NCBI RefSeq assembly: GCF_000631985.1
Contig: NZ_JFYN01000006.1
Coordinates: forward strand, 1-64,000
Direction: 5' to 3'
From: Pseudomonas sp. RIT288
GTDB lineage: Bacteria; Pseudomonadota; Gammaproteobacteria; Pseudomonadales; Pseudomonadaceae
DNA: 64,000 nt
Shown here: one piece after another, positions 16,389 to 24,866 of the stretch
How positions within the stretch are numbered: the stretch's first letter is position 1
How the letters are laid out: each line of letters opens with the position of its first letter
Notes under the pieces: generated by a model
Database searches by the model: none
What the model saw: only the letters and a program-made list of their open reading frames with translations
What the model was told of the DNA's origin: nothing
Translations under genes and position numbers: made by a program

Positions 16389-16799
16389 TTAGCAGTCATT
16401 CAAATCCTGCTTCGGCTTGCTCTTCTCCCCCAGCCCCTCAAGGTTGAACACCTCACTCTCGCCCAGGCTGCGGTAATGCTTGCGCAGCGCCTCGAGTTGT
16501 TTGAGATCCAGCGACTCCAGCCCGAGCATCGCGTTCTGCGCTTCCTTGTTCACCCGCAATAACTCATCAAGCTTCAGATGCAGGATGTCGGTATCACGGT
16601 TCTGCGTGTTCTGGATCAGGAACACCATCAGAAAGGTGATGATCGTGGTCGAGGTGTTGATGATCAGTTGCCAGGTGTCATTGAAATCAAAAATCGGCCC
16701 GCTCAAACCCCACAGAAAAATCAGGATCAATGCGCCCATGAAGGTTTTCGGGCTACCGGCCCAGAGGGCCAGGGTCTGGGAGATTTTCGCGAATTTCAT
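16389..16799 (-). CDS. low-affinity iron permease family membrane protein
   Basis: A 136-residue protein. Two hydrophobic helices lie at about residues 20-36 and 44-66; the second, LIINTSTTIITFLMVFLIQNTQNRD, is the hallmark of the bacterial Fe_perm family. It is followed by DILHLKLDELLR and a charged C-terminal tail. The name derives from yeast Fet4 similarity, and iron transport by bacterial members is not proven. I placed the start at 16799 because upstream in-frame codons look non-coding. Confidence 0.85.
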   Translation of the reverse strand: MKFAKISQTLALWAGSPKTFMGALILIFLWGLSGPIFDFNDTWQLIINTSTTIITFLMVFLIQNTQNRDTDILHLKLDELLRVNKEAQNAMLGLESLDLKQLEALRKHYRSLGESEVFNLEGLGEKSKPKQDLNDC

Positions 16800-16919
16800 T
16801 GCGGTGTTCCTTATTGGGGTTGCCTGAATTTCAGACAGTGACGGCGTTGCGAAAATTCTGTTTTTTGCAGGCATGCCCCTGAAAAACCGGTCTTGCGACC
16901 GGCTTCGATTGACATAGGC

Positions 16920-17462
16920 TCAGGACGTCACTTGGGCCTCAACCTCCCACTGAAAGAAACCCGCCACTTCGCACTGCTGATTGACCAGCATGAAACCCAA
17001 TGCGCACTGGGCGGTGCCGGGTGTTTTCGGGGTGCATGTCCAGAAATGGTCGTCTGCCTTGTGGCTTCCTGGTAAGGACGGCGATTCAGGGTTGGGCGCG
17101 GGGACGGTGAGGCCGGTGTGAACTTGCAGTTGCGGGGCAGAAAGTACGCTGCTGTTATCGACGGTCAGGCGGTAGGCGACCACGCTGTGTTCGGCGATCA
17201 GGCTGACGCTTCTGACGCGAAAGTGAACGTCACGGCCCATCACGACCAAGACTTTAGTATTGCTGTCATTTGTAACTGTTTCTGTTGAGTTATTACCCGT
17301 GGCTAAAAAGATAAATCCATCGGCAATGTCTGTAGGGGTGGCCGGATCCAGGCCGGGTGCTGGATAGTGCGCAAGCAGAGATTCGGCATCGACGATCAGC
17401 AACACATTCTGCGCGCTGTCGACGGTGGAGGAAGGGGATGTGATCGGTTCGGAAGTCATCAT
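16920..17462 (-). CDS. PixA/AidA inclusion-body family protein, copy 1
   Basis: A 180-residue protein. QNVLLIVDAESLLAHYP near the N-terminus, VLVVMGRDVHFRVRSVSL in the middle and DDHFWTCTPKTPGTAQCALGFMLV late match the PixA/AidA family, which forms cytoplasmic inclusions in Xenorhabdus and is quorum-induced in Burkholderia/Ralstonia. It has no signal peptide. It lies 122 bases downstream of a second family member on the same strand, with a hairpin between them. The role in Pseudomonas is unknown. Confidence 0.8.
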   Translation of the reverse strand: MMTSEPITSPSSTVDSAQNVLLIVDAESLLAHYPAPGLDPATPTDIADGFIFLATGNNSTETVTNDSNTKVLVVMGRDVHFRVRSVSLIAEHSVVAYRLTVDNSSVLSAPQLQVHTGLTVPAPNPESPSLPGSHKADDHFWTCTPKTPGTAQCALGFMLVNQQCEVAGFFQWEVEAQVTS

Positions 17463-17551
17463 GGATTCCTTTCATGACGTCGCTACAAGCTGGCGGCCGC
17501 ATCGGTCAAGGCAAGACATCCTGTTCCGGCCGGGGCGGCAGCGGATCGGTG

Positions 17552-17575
17552 GAGCCCCTCGTTGCCAAGGGGCTC
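17552..17575 (-). terminator. hairpin between the two PixA/AidA genes
   Basis: GAGCCCCT and AGGGGCTC form an 8-bp stem with an 8-base loop just after the upstream PixA gene's stop. There is no T-run, so it may be an mRNA-stabilising or processing hairpin rather than a strong terminator. Confidence 0.35.
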
Positions 17576-17584
17576 GCTACATCG

Positions 17585-18088
17585 TCAGTTGTGGATGGAG
17601 ATGAACGGGTCCCACGAGCAGCAGCCGATGATCTGGCAGTTGCGGTCGACGATCAGGAAGTGGAAGTGATAGGTCACACGGCCGCAATCCAGGGTCTCGG
17701 ATGACCAGTAATGGTTGTCGACTTTCTGGCAGCTCGGTACGGATGGATTTTCTCGGTTTGGCACTGCAACGCACGCCGTGGCCTTGCGCGGTGAGGGTGG
17801 GGAGATCAGGTCGGCCCCCGCGTTGCCGATGAATTTGTAGAAAATTACCGCCTGTTCGAAGCTCTGCGACAGGCTGGTTTCACGCCAGCGGATCAGATCG
17901 CCGACCTGCGCCTTGAGGTCCAGTTCACCACCGGCCTGGCCACTGACGACGTTGTCCTGGTTGGTGACCATGTACACATGATGCCAGTCGATCAGCGTGG
18001 GATTCTTCGGATCCTTGCTGATGTTGGGATACTTTTTCAGAATGGTTTCAGTGTCGATGGAAACCAGAATATCCGTAACTCGAGACAT
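17585..18088 (-). CDS. PixA/AidA inclusion-body family protein, copy 2
   Basis: A 167-residue protein. DILVSIDTETILKKYPNISKD, VYMVTNQDNVVSGQAGGEL, VGDLIRWRETSLS and DNHYWSSETLDCGRVTYHFHF are in the order of the PixA/AidA family and parallel the downstream copy. AAGGAGCATCACC precedes the ATG. Sequence identity between the two copies looks moderate, so the duplication is not recent. It is probably the first gene of a two-gene unit read from the promoter near 18280. Confidence 0.85.
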   Translation of the reverse strand: MSRVTDILVSIDTETILKKYPNISKDPKNPTLIDWHHVYMVTNQDNVVSGQAGGELDLKAQVGDLIRWRETSLSQSFEQAVIFYKFIGNAGADLISPPSPRKATACVAVPNRENPSVPSCQKVDNHYWSSETLDCGRVTYHFHFLIVDRNCQIIGCCSWDPFISIHN

Positions 18089-18462
18089 GGTGATGCTCCT
18101 TTTTCATAGTGAACGTCGGACTGCAATCCAGGCACGACGACGCTTGCTTGCCGTATGGCTTTTGCGAGCACACTACTGGGGGAACCCTTCGGTCATGAGG
18201 GACGGGCAGGCCGTGCTCCTTGCACGAGATTCTGTGTGATCGGGTTCCTTCCGACTGCCGCAAATTGACTATAGGTAGGATTCTTTAGCTGTCAAAAACG
18301 CTTGTAGATGGCTCGACGGACGGTCGAGAAATACATAGATATCGATGAATTGGCGATAAGCTGGTCGCTGCCTGAAACCGTTTGCAATGAGTCGCTCTGG
18401 AACTGCGCGCAGCGCTGCCTGTATCGTGACGAACCGCTGGAATGTCCCGACAGGAGAACGCA
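18089..18462. other. 374-base divergent intergenic region
   Basis: This lies between the PixA/AidA gene (minus) and tam (plus). It holds a good sigma-70 promoter directed at the PixA gene (18268-18295). I see no RNA gene and no convincing coding region in the rest. Confidence 0.5.
18268..18295 (-). promoter_or_regulatory. predicted sigma-70 promoter for the PixA/AidA pair
   Basis: On the minus strand TTGACA (18295-18290) and TATAGT (18273-18268) are 16 bases apart. It would give a leader of roughly 170 bases before the PixA start. Confidence 0.45.
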
Positions 18463-19233
18463 ATGAGTTGGTCCGCCAGACAATACGTCGCTTTTGAAGA
18501 TGAACGCACCCGCCCGGCCCGTGATCTGCTGGCGGCGATTCCCACGGTTCAGGCGCGATCGGTGGTCGATATCGGTTGCGGCCCAGGTAACTCCACCGAG
18601 CTGCTGGTGCAGCGTTTTGAGCAGGCGCAGGTCCGTGGACTGGACAGTTCGGCAGACATGATTGCCGCGGCGCGCAAGCGCCTGCCGCAGTTGCAGTTCG
18701 AGGTCGCGGAAATCGATAGTTGGGCGGATCGAGGGCCGTTCGATGTGATCTTCGCCAATGCCGTGTTGCAGTGGGTGCCGGATCACGCGACGTTGCTGCC
18801 GGCGTTGGCGGGTAAGCTTTCGGACGGTGGCAGTCTGGCGATCCAGATGCCGGACAACCTCAACGAGCCTTCCCATCGACTGATGCGTGAAGTCGCCGCC
18901 AAAGGCCCATGGGCAGCGAAACTCGCCGGCGCCGCGGGGCAGCGCACCGAGATGGCCAGTGCCAGCGATTACTTCTCGATGTTGCGTCCGTACTGTTCAC
19001 GGGTCGATGTGTGGCGCACGACCTATCACCATCAACTGTCGGGCGGGGCAGCGGGGGTGGTGGAGTGGTTCAAGGGCAGTGGCTTGATTCCGTTTTTGAA
19101 CCCGCTGACAGAAGAGGAGCGGGCGCAATACCTGCAGCATTATCTGGCGGCGGTTGCCGAGGCATATCCGGCGTTACCGGACGGTTCGGTGCTGTTGCCG
19201 TTCCCTCGGTTGTTTATCGTCGCGACTCGGTAA
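18463..19233 (+). CDS. tam: trans-aconitate 2-methyltransferase
   Basis: A 256-residue SAM enzyme that methyl-esterifies trans-aconitate, a toxic by-product of aconitase. It starts MSWSARQYVAFEDERTRPARDLLAAIP, as in E. coli Tam (252 residues). The SAM motif is VVDIGCGPGNSTELL at about 36-50, followed by GLDSSADMI and FDVIFANAVLQWVPDH. AGGAGAACGC before the ATG supports the start. It is a single gene followed by a REP pair. Confidence 0.93.
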   Translation: MSWSARQYVAFEDERTRPARDLLAAIPTVQARSVVDIGCGPGNSTELLVQRFEQAQVRGLDSSADMIAAARKRLPQLQFEVAEIDSWADRGPFDVIFANAVLQWVPDHATLLPALAGKLSDGGSLAIQMPDNLNEPSHRLMREVAAKGPWAAKLAGAAGQRTEMASASDYFSMLRPYCSRVDVWRTTYHHQLSGGAAGVVEWFKGSGLIPFLNPLTEEERAQYLQHYLAAVAEAYPALPDGSVLLPFPRLFIVATR

Positions 19234-19248
19234 GGCAAACAGCAATTC

Positions 19249-19342
19249 TGTGGCGAGGGAGCTTGCTCCCGCTGGACTGCGAAGCAGGCCCAAGATCTTC
19301 GGGGCTCTTCGCGCCCCAGCGGGAGCAAGCTCTCTCGCCACA
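19249..19342. repeat. REP pair, GGGAGCAAGCTCCC type
   Basis: TGTGGCGAGGGAGCTTGCTCCC and the inverse GGGAGCAAGCTCTCTCGCCACA, with an inner CGAAG.../...CTTCG pairing, lie between convergent genes. Confidence 0.85.
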
Positions 19343-19358
19343 ATGTATATGCCGCGAG

Positions 19359-20087
19359 TTAGCGCTGCACCCCCACCAACATCATCATCGGCCGCTCCCG
19401 CTCTTCAGCCAGCGCCGGTTGCGCGGCCACCTCTGCATCGCTTGGCCCCCATTCGTTGAGATGGCGAATGGCAAAGCCCGCCGCGATCAACGAATTCAAC
19501 AGCGTGCCAATCGTGCGGTGCTGCTTGATCACCCCGTCGGCCAGCCAGTGAGTCACCCGCTCGCCTTCCATTTGATAACTGTCCAGCGGCCAGCGCTTGC
19601 GACCATCACTGTCGACCAGCCAGCCTGGATTGCGCGGGGCCATGAAGATCGGGTGCTCGATGGAGAACACAAAATGCGAACCCGGTTTCAGCGCCGCGTA
19701 CAGACGAGCGAAAAGCCCCTGCAGATCCTTGATGTAGTGCAGCGCCAGCGAACTGTAGGCCAGATCGAAACTGCAGGCCGGCAGGTCGAGGTGTTCAAGA
19801 TCGGCGCGTTCATAGCGGATGTTCGCCGCCGCGGTGGTTTCGCGCGCGCGCTCGAGCATCTTTTCCGAGACATCCAGCCCCAGCACATTGGCGGCGCCGT
19901 GTTCACTGGCCCAGCGGCTGAACCAGCCATAGCCGCAGCCGAGGTCGACCACATTCAAGTCGTGCATCGATGGCAGCAAAGCCTTGAGTGCCGGCCACTC
20001 CGGCGCGGCATCGAGGCCGCCGATGGAGCGGTTCATCTGGCTGTAACCCTGGAAAAACTCAGGATCGTCGTAAATATTTTGCGTCAT
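19359..20087 (-). CDS. class I SAM-dependent methyltransferase (Methyltransf_11/25)
   Basis: A 242-residue protein. NVVDLGCGYGWFSRWA at about 46-61 is the SAM loop, followed by GLDVSEKMLERA, YERADLEHLDLP and FDLAYSSLALHYI, a standard small-molecule methyltransferase layout. The N-terminus YDDPEFFQGYSQMNRSIGGLDAAPEW is typical of a common Pseudomonas subgroup. The substrate is unknown. It is convergent with tam. Confidence 0.9.
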   Translation of the reverse strand: MTQNIYDDPEFFQGYSQMNRSIGGLDAAPEWPALKALLPSMHDLNVVDLGCGYGWFSRWASEHGAANVLGLDVSEKMLERARETTAAANIRYERADLEHLDLPACSFDLAYSSLALHYIKDLQGLFARLYAALKPGSHFVFSIEHPIFMAPRNPGWLVDSDGRKRWPLDSYQMEGERVTHWLADGVIKQHRTIGTLLNSLIAAGFAIRHLNEWGPSDAEVAAQPALAEERERPMMMLVGVQR

Positions 20088-20317
20088 GGGGGAAGTGCTC
20101 TTTTGAGTTCGGTCATCAGCGGCACAGTGGCCGCGCCATGGAGTCCCTCGAAAGTGAGAACGCGTATTCGTCGATGGCCGCGCAGGGGGAGGGATGGTGG
20201 GTGATGGGGAAATGCTAGCGGGTCGTGGGGACGGTGAGAACCGTGGGTGTGTTGTGGATCTGTAATGTCGGAAAAATCTTCAGGGTTTCAGAAAATTTGA
20301 TTTGCAAGGATATGCAG

Positions 20318-21371
20318 TCATCGCAACAGCTTGAGGTTGTGATCAATTCGGCTTTGGAGGGTACGCGGGTTTCCTGAGTGATCACGCCAGGATAAAGATC
20401 ATTTGCCACAGTCGAGAATTGGCTGGATACCTCGCAAAAGCGCTCAATGACAACTCTTGCCTCATAGGCTCCAACCTCCGCTTCTTCTGCCAGTCCAAGC
20501 ATGGCCTTTCGGTCGATTCCAGCGCTTCGCCCATCACATCCATCTGGTGATACCCACCCGGCCCCTCGCAAAAGGTCACATCGTAGGCCGGGGCTAATTT
20601 CCAATCGCCAGCTCGCGACATGGTGTAGGCAAAATTCTTGGGATGATCATCCCGGTTGTGGAACGCAACGTTGAAAACAGCACGCTCGAACGCCCGTGCT
20701 TTTTCACGTACATCATTGGTACATCTTTGGGTGGCGCGCAGTAAGTTGACATAGTCCAATGCCCCCGGAGAGCAGAGAATCTGCACGGGTAAAGGCTGCG
20801 AGACTTTGCATGGGGACGCGTAGTCCGTCTTGTCGATCAAACCGTCTGCTGGCGAAGGAAGCCATTCCATCTGACAGACTGAAGTACTGCGTATCCGGCG
20901 TTTGAATGCAGCAGAGGCGCAGGCAATCGGCATAAACCATTTCGATGGCACGCACGTCGGGATGTTCGTGTTGGGCAGGGAATTTCACCCCTCAGGTGCT
21001 AAGGGTTTGAACGACAGGGCACCCATGGCATTGTTGCCGATGTAGGCGAGTCGCTCCAAAGCTCCGGTGCGTGCGGGATTCAGGCCGCGATGTTTGAATA
21101 GACGATCCATCAGCAGCATGCCCCAGCCGTCAGGCAACGAGTCATAGACGAGGCCTGGCAATCCCAACTGATGTGGCGGGAAATCCCGGCTTAATTTGGC
21201 GCCTTGCAAAGGAAGTTTCAGGGACGATAATTCCAGCCCTCTTTTTTTGCTTCGTCGCTGTACTCAAACACCACCACCAGCGGACGGCCGGTCAGCGCTG
21301 CGGTGGAAGCCAGTGCCCCATCGCCAATGTTCACCCCAACCCTCGTAGTAGACGTCTGCTTTCTCAAGCAT
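20318..21371 (-). pseudogene. hipA: hipA toxin kinase, decayed
   Basis: Reading the minus strand through all frames gives an ordered HipA-like protein: VYYEGWGEHWRWGT, then LASTAALTGRPLVVVFEYSDEA (other frame), GLELSSLKLPLQGAKLS, LPGLVYDSLPDGWGMLLMDRLF, YIGNNAMGALSF. After a stop comes VKFPAQHEHPDVRAIEMVYA, then LDYVNLLRAT, AVFNVAFHNRDDHPKNFAY, APAYDVTFCEGPGGYHQMDVMGEAL, IDRKAMLGLAEEAEVGA and RTLQSRIDHNLKLLR-stop. The pieces lie in at least three frames with five or more shifts. The segment between GALSF and VKFPAQ, where intact HipA has its ATP loop, is deleted. The ATG overlaps the hipB stop. No active kinase can be made. Confidence 0.85.
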
Positions 21372-21681
21372 TGTCGGATTTCCTTTTGATGCGGTAACGC
21401 TTGGCACTGTTTTCGTAGCGCAGGATGTCGTCCAGGGTTTCAAGCTTTGGCAAGAACAGGTTTTCGAGTTCCTTACTGCGCCCAAGTACCATGGCAGCAC
21501 GTACCAGATTTTCGAAGCCCACATTACGCCCGGCTTCAAGATTGGATACCGTGTTGGTTCCGATGCCGGCACGTTCGGACACGTCCGCTTGTGTCATTTC
21601 CAGAGCGAGTCGATCAGTGCGCAGGCGTTCACAGATCCGCTTGACGATCTCACTCGGCTTGCTAAGGCTTAAATCCACCAT
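21364..21681 (-). CDS. hipB: HipB-like XRE antitoxin/repressor
   Basis: A 105-residue protein with a helix-turn-helix at about residues 18-70: LALEMTQADVSERAGIGTNTVSNLEAGRNVGFENLVRAAMVLG. The C-terminal stretch is basic (AKRYRIKRKSDNA). Its stop overlaps the start of the hipA remnant by 8 bases, the usual antitoxin-toxin coupling. The reading frame is complete although the toxin is destroyed, so it may persist as a stand-alone repressor. It lies just behind tRNA-Gly. Confidence 0.88.
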   Translation of the reverse strand: MVDLSLSKPSEIVKRICERLRTDRLALEMTQADVSERAGIGTNTVSNLEAGRNVGFENLVRAAMVLGRSKELENLFLPKLETLDDILRYENSAKRYRIKRKSDNA

Positions 21682-21718
21682 AATGGGTGTTACACCTCAA
21701 AAGCTACTTTAAAGCCGG

Positions 21719-21735
21719 TAATCCTGGATTTATCC
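21719..21735. promoter_or_regulatory. possible HipB operator
   Basis: TAATCC-T-GGATTTA is a near-perfect inverted repeat, and it overlaps a second one (GGAT-TT-ATCC), about 40 bases upstream of hipB. E. coli HipB binds TATCC...GGATA sites, so the half-sites are suggestive only. Confidence 0.35.
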
Positions 21736-21893
21736 CGGGAACTTGTTATCCATGCATTATTCCTGAAAATCGTGGCTTATCTTTTGAAAGTCGCAATAAC
21801 CCACAGATAAATGGAATTATTCAAATTTGGTTGAGGAGAGGTTCGAGTCAGGAGAATCATCATTCATGGTGCCTTCCCACAAATCCCGGACAC

Positions 21894-21923
21894 AAAAAAA
21901 CCGGCCCTGTAGGCCGGTTTTTT
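21894..21923 (-). terminator. bidirectional terminator after tRNA-Gly
   Basis: AAAACCGGCC and GGCCGGTTTT form a 10-bp stem around CTGTA, with A- and T-runs on both sides. It lies 47 bases beyond the 3' end of the tRNA on the minus strand. Confidence 0.85.
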
Positions 21924-21969
21924 CTGTTCCTGCATCCCCCGTCATAACACGACGTGAGACCTGAATGAG

Positions 21970-22043
21970 TGGAGCGGGTAGAGGGAATCGAACCCTCAAC
22001 TAAAGCTTGGGAAGCTTTCGTTTTGCCACTAAACTATACCCGC
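21970..22043 (-). tRNA. tRNA-Gly (CCC anticodon)
   Basis: The minus strand gives a 7-bp acceptor stem GCGGGTA / TACCCGC, discriminator T and an encoded CCA. The anticodon stem AAAGC / GCTTT encloses the loop TTCCCAA, giving anticodon CCC. The T-loop GGTTCGATTCC is present. Length with CCA is 74 bases. Confidence 0.95.
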
Positions 22044-22202
22044 TCAGAACGGCTGACTTTGTACCAGAGTCGGGCGCAGATTTGAAGTTTTTCTTTTGCT
22101 CGCAGCGCGTTACAGCATTGAAGACGGTCATTCGCGGGCGAATCTGCAGGACAGTCCATGCTGGTTTTTCAGCCCTGCAGACTCGCTCGCGACGACGCTT
22201 TT

Positions 22203-23087
22203 TCAAATGGCCAATGCATGGTGATCCTGGACGAACGCGTAACGCGTTCGGCTCGACTGCGTTGAGGGTTTCAGGAAACCAAGCAGGGCGTTCTGGCTAT
22301 CGCGGCACGCAGCCTTGTGTTCCATGTCGAGGAAGTGGCCGGTGGCCTGCAGCGTGGTGAAGGTGCTGTGCGCCACATGGTTGCCGAATATCCGGGCGTC
22401 TTCGGCGGCGGTGTATTCATCCCATTCGCCGTTGAGAAACAGCACCGGCACGTTGATCTTCTTCGCCACATTCAAATAGCACTGACGATCGCTGTGCAGT
22501 ACGTCACTGATGTGGAAGTGCATCTGCCCGTATTCGTGCTCGGCCAGGCTGCTGACGTGGCGATAGTTGAAGCGCTTGAACAGTGACGGCAGGTGTTTGC
22601 CGATAGTGCTGTTGACCAGGTGCCCGACGCGGTCGCCGTCGCGCTGGCCGAGGTAATCGACACCGCGCTCCAGGTAATCAAGCATGTGTGCGTTGATCAC
22701 TGGCGAGAACGAGCTGATCACTGCTTTCTCGATACGCCGCGGCTGGTGCGACAGGGCAACCAGGGTCGCCGCACCACCCCAGGAAAACGACAGCACGTGT
22801 TCGGCGCCGAAGTGGTCGATCAGCTCCAGCAGGATCTGCCCCTCGACTTCCTTGGTCAGATGTTTCTCGTGACGATTGTGGATTTTCGACTTGCCCGCGT
22901 AGGGCTGGTCGTAGCAAACCACGTTGAATTGTGGGTGCAGGTTTTTCACCGTCTGTGCAAACGACGCAGTCGTGGCCATCGAGCCGTTGACCAGGATGAT
23001 GGTCTTTTCTGCGGCGTCTGCGCGATAGAACTCCGTGTAAACCCGATACTGACCCTGTATATCCAGCACAGCGATTTCTGGCCTCAT
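22203..23087 (-). CDS. phaG: (R)-3-hydroxyacyl-ACP:CoA transacylase / thioesterase PhaG
   Basis: A 294-residue alpha/beta hydrolase. The N-terminus MRPEIAVLDIQGQYRVYTEFYRA (read in two parts) and FSWGGAATL (nucleophile elbow), FKRFNYRHVSSL and HFLDMEHKAACRD match P. putida PhaG (295 residues). PhaG links fatty-acid synthesis to medium-chain polyhydroxyalkanoate; RhlA and HAA synthases are close relatives. The start at 23087 has CAGGAGTC upstream. A long 315-base region precedes it, with a perfect dyad. It is monocistronic. Confidence 0.85.
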   Translation of the reverse strand: MRPEIAVLDIQGQYRVYTEFYRADAAEKTIILVNGSMATTASFAQTVKNLHPQFNVVCYDQPYAGKSKIHNRHEKHLTKEVEGQILLELIDHFGAEHVLSFSWGGAATLVALSHQPRRIEKAVISSFSPVINAHMLDYLERGVDYLGQRDGDRVGHLVNSTIGKHLPSLFKRFNYRHVSSLAEHEYGQMHFHISDVLHSDRQCYLNVAKKINVPVLFLNGEWDEYTAAEDARIFGNHVAHSTFTTLQATGHFLDMEHKAACRDSQNALLGFLKPSTQSSRTRYAFVQDHHALAI

Positions 23088-23402
23088 GTCATAAGACTCC
23101 TGGCAAGCAAGCGGGTATGCGCGCAAATAGAGATTGCACGAGCTTTGTGACAGGTAGGCATACGCCTGGAAATTGCTTGGCCCATGTCGATCCATGACTG
23201 CGGTCGACGGGTGTTGTTATTGGCGGGCAGTCTGCCGGCTGAGGCGCAACCCAAGGGCTGACGACCGGCAAAAAGTTTCTTGGAAGTATGTTGTGACTAA
23301 TCGGTCACAATTTGGCCGACGTCCTGATTCAAGCAGTGGGAGCGGGATCGCGCAAGTGTCGTTGGTAAATTGTTCGACAACTTCTGCTGAGCGGTAGCAG
23401 GC
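23088..23402. other. 315-base region upstream of phaG
   Basis: This lies between the end of the RsuA-type gene and phaG, both on the minus strand. It contains the TTGTGAC/GTCACAA dyad at 23291-23310 and no credible gene. Confidence 0.5.
23291..23310. promoter_or_regulatory. perfect dyad TTGTGAC-N6-GTCACAA upstream of phaG
   Basis: Seven-bp arms around TAATCG lie about 205 bases before the phaG start. It resembles a CRP/Vfr site (TGTGA...TCACA), but the spacer between the TGTGA and TCACA boxes is 8 rather than 6, so another regulator is likely. Confidence 0.5.
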
Positions 23403-24095
23403 TTAGAGCAAATGGATCTCTTCGGTGCGCAAAGCGCGGTACTCGCCCGGTTTTAGCGCGTTATCGAGCAACAGCGGGCCCATTGATTCGCGGTGCAGGC
23501 GCAAGACTTTGTTGTTGAAGTGACCAAACATGCGCTTCACCTGATGGTAGCGACCCTCGACGATGCTCAGGCGCGCCGCTCTTGGGCCGAGCACTTCGAG
23601 TTGCGCCGGTTGCGTGGTCAGGTTTTCGAAGGCGAAGTAGATGCCTTCGGCAAACGTGAGCGCGTATTGCGGCCCGATCTCCTGTTCGGTCTCGACGTAA
23701 TAGACCTTCGGCAGTTTGGTCTGCGGTTGGGTCAGGCGTCGCGACCAGCTGCCATCGTTGGTGATCAGCATCAGTCCGGTGGTGTTGAAGTCCAGGCGAC
23801 CGGCGATGTGCAGGTCGTTCTTGTCCGGTTCATCGATCAGGTCAAGCACGGTCGGATGTTGCGGATCGCGGGTGGCGCTGACGCAGCCGGGCGGTTTGTG
23901 CAGCATGAAATAGCGTGCCGGTTTGCCGAGTTGCAGGACTTCGTCGTCGACTTCGACGCGGCTGAATTCCAGCACTTCGCTGTGCGGGTCGCTGACGACT
24001 TTTCCGTCAATCCGCACGCGCTTCTCTACCAGCAACAGGCGAACCTGCTGACGGTTGTAGCGGGGCAGGTTGCTGAGAAAACGGTCGACGCGCAT
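23403..24095 (-). CDS. rsuA: RsuA-family 16S rRNA pseudouridine synthase
   Basis: A 230-residue protein. An S4 RNA-binding domain is at residues 2-50 (RVDRFLSNLPRYNRQQVRLLL). The catalytic block is IAGRLDFNTTGLMLITNDG with nucleophile Asp102, and the family II motif EGRYHQVKRMFGHFNNKVLRLHR is near the end. This fits RsuA, which makes pseudouridine 516 in 16S rRNA in the cytoplasm. An rluE-like assignment is less likely because of the S4 domain. The next gene upstream is a cysteine-rich CWC protein on the same strand, 33 bases away. Confidence 0.88.
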   Translation of the reverse strand: MRVDRFLSNLPRYNRQQVRLLLVEKRVRIDGKVVSDPHSEVLEFSRVEVDDEVLQLGKPARYFMLHKPPGCVSATRDPQHPTVLDLIDEPDKNDLHIAGRLDFNTTGLMLITNDGSWSRRLTQPQTKLPKVYYVETEQEIGPQYALTFAEGIYFAFENLTTQPAQLEVLGPRAARLSIVEGRYHQVKRMFGHFNNKVLRLHRESMGPLLLDNALKPGEYRALRTEEIHLL

Positions 24096-24128
24096 GGTCA
24101 GGAATCGGTGGACAAAGGGCCGCGCATC

Positions 24129-24359
24129 TTACGGGATCGGCCGCGTCGCTGCTTGCAGTTGCGCTTCTACCTGAGCGCAACGCGGGCACAGGCAGGATTG
24201 ATTGCGCAGTTCGGCCGGCAGCGCTTCGAGCACTGCCGGGTCGATGCTCACGCCAAAGCACCAGCAGGCCTGGTCGGCAGTGCGCGGGTCGGCGAGGGTG
24301 CAGTCGTTGCGCGCGCCACAGGCCGGGCAGAGGTCGGGTTTAATGTCGGAATCAGGCAT
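24129..24359 (-). CDS. cysteine-rich CWC family protein
   Basis: A 76-residue protein with CPACGARNDCTLA, CWCFGVSI and CLCPRCAQ motifs, the cysteine pattern of the CWC family, probably a metal-binding knuckle. The start at Met 24359 (PDSDIKPDLCPACG) is where the family begins; longer starts would add an unrelated N-terminus. It lies just upstream of the rsuA-type gene, a common arrangement. The function is not known. Confidence 0.75.
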   Translation of the reverse strand: MPDSDIKPDLCPACGARNDCTLADPRTADQACWCFGVSIDPAVLEALPAELRNQSCLCPRCAQVEAQLQAATRPIP

Positions 24360-24602
24360 AAGTCGAGTGAGGCATTTCCATGCAGGTGCGGTTACGGCAG
24401 GTTTGCCTGGCCCGGTACATCGCATGATCGGCCCGGTGTAGTGAACTGTGCAAGTGTCATCCGTTTGCACAGGGGGCAGCGATGCTCTCGATACCGCTGA
24501 TCTGAAGCCGGGTCACATTTGGCACTTGCCCCAGACCTGACAGTCAAAAACTGTGTCGGCTGTGCTGTCCTGCTGCGGCCGTGGGTCTTTCAGGAGGCCG
24601 TC

Positions 24603-24866
24603 ATGGGTATTTCAAAACTGTTGCGTCGAGTGCTGCTGGGAGCGGTGCTCGGTTCAGGCCTGTCCGGATGTTATTACTATGCCGGTCCCTACGATGTTTA
24701 TCCCGCCACGTCTTACTATCCCGGCTACTACTCGCCTTATTACTATGGCGGATATTACGGACCGCGTTACTACGGCGGTGCTCATTATTACTACGGCGGC
24801 TACGGCTACCGCGGCGGTTACGGACGCGGTTATCACGGCGGCGGCTATCACGGTGGACACCACTGA
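24603..24866 (+). CDS. Tyr/Gly-rich small lipoprotein 1
   Basis: An 87-residue protein. Residues 1-22 form a lipoprotein signal ending LSG-Cys23. The mature part is almost only Tyr, Gly, Pro, Ser, Arg and His, with YYGG, GYG and YHGG repeats. AGGAGG lies seven bases before the ATG, a strong site. Similar low-complexity outer-membrane lipoproteins occur in Pseudomonas, with unknown function. A second, related gene follows at 25046. Alternative frames here also give long low-complexity readings, but only this one has a lipobox and ribosome site. Confidence 0.72.
   Translation: MGISKLLRRVLLGAVLGSGLSGCYYYAGPYDVYPATSYYPGYYSPYYYGGYYGPRYYGGAHYYYGGYGYRGGYGRGYHGGGYHGGHH

Noticed and set aside
23291..23310. 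Vfr/CRP site
   Set aside because: The TGTGA and TCACA boxes are separated by 8 bases rather than 6. It is kept as a dyad of unknown binder.
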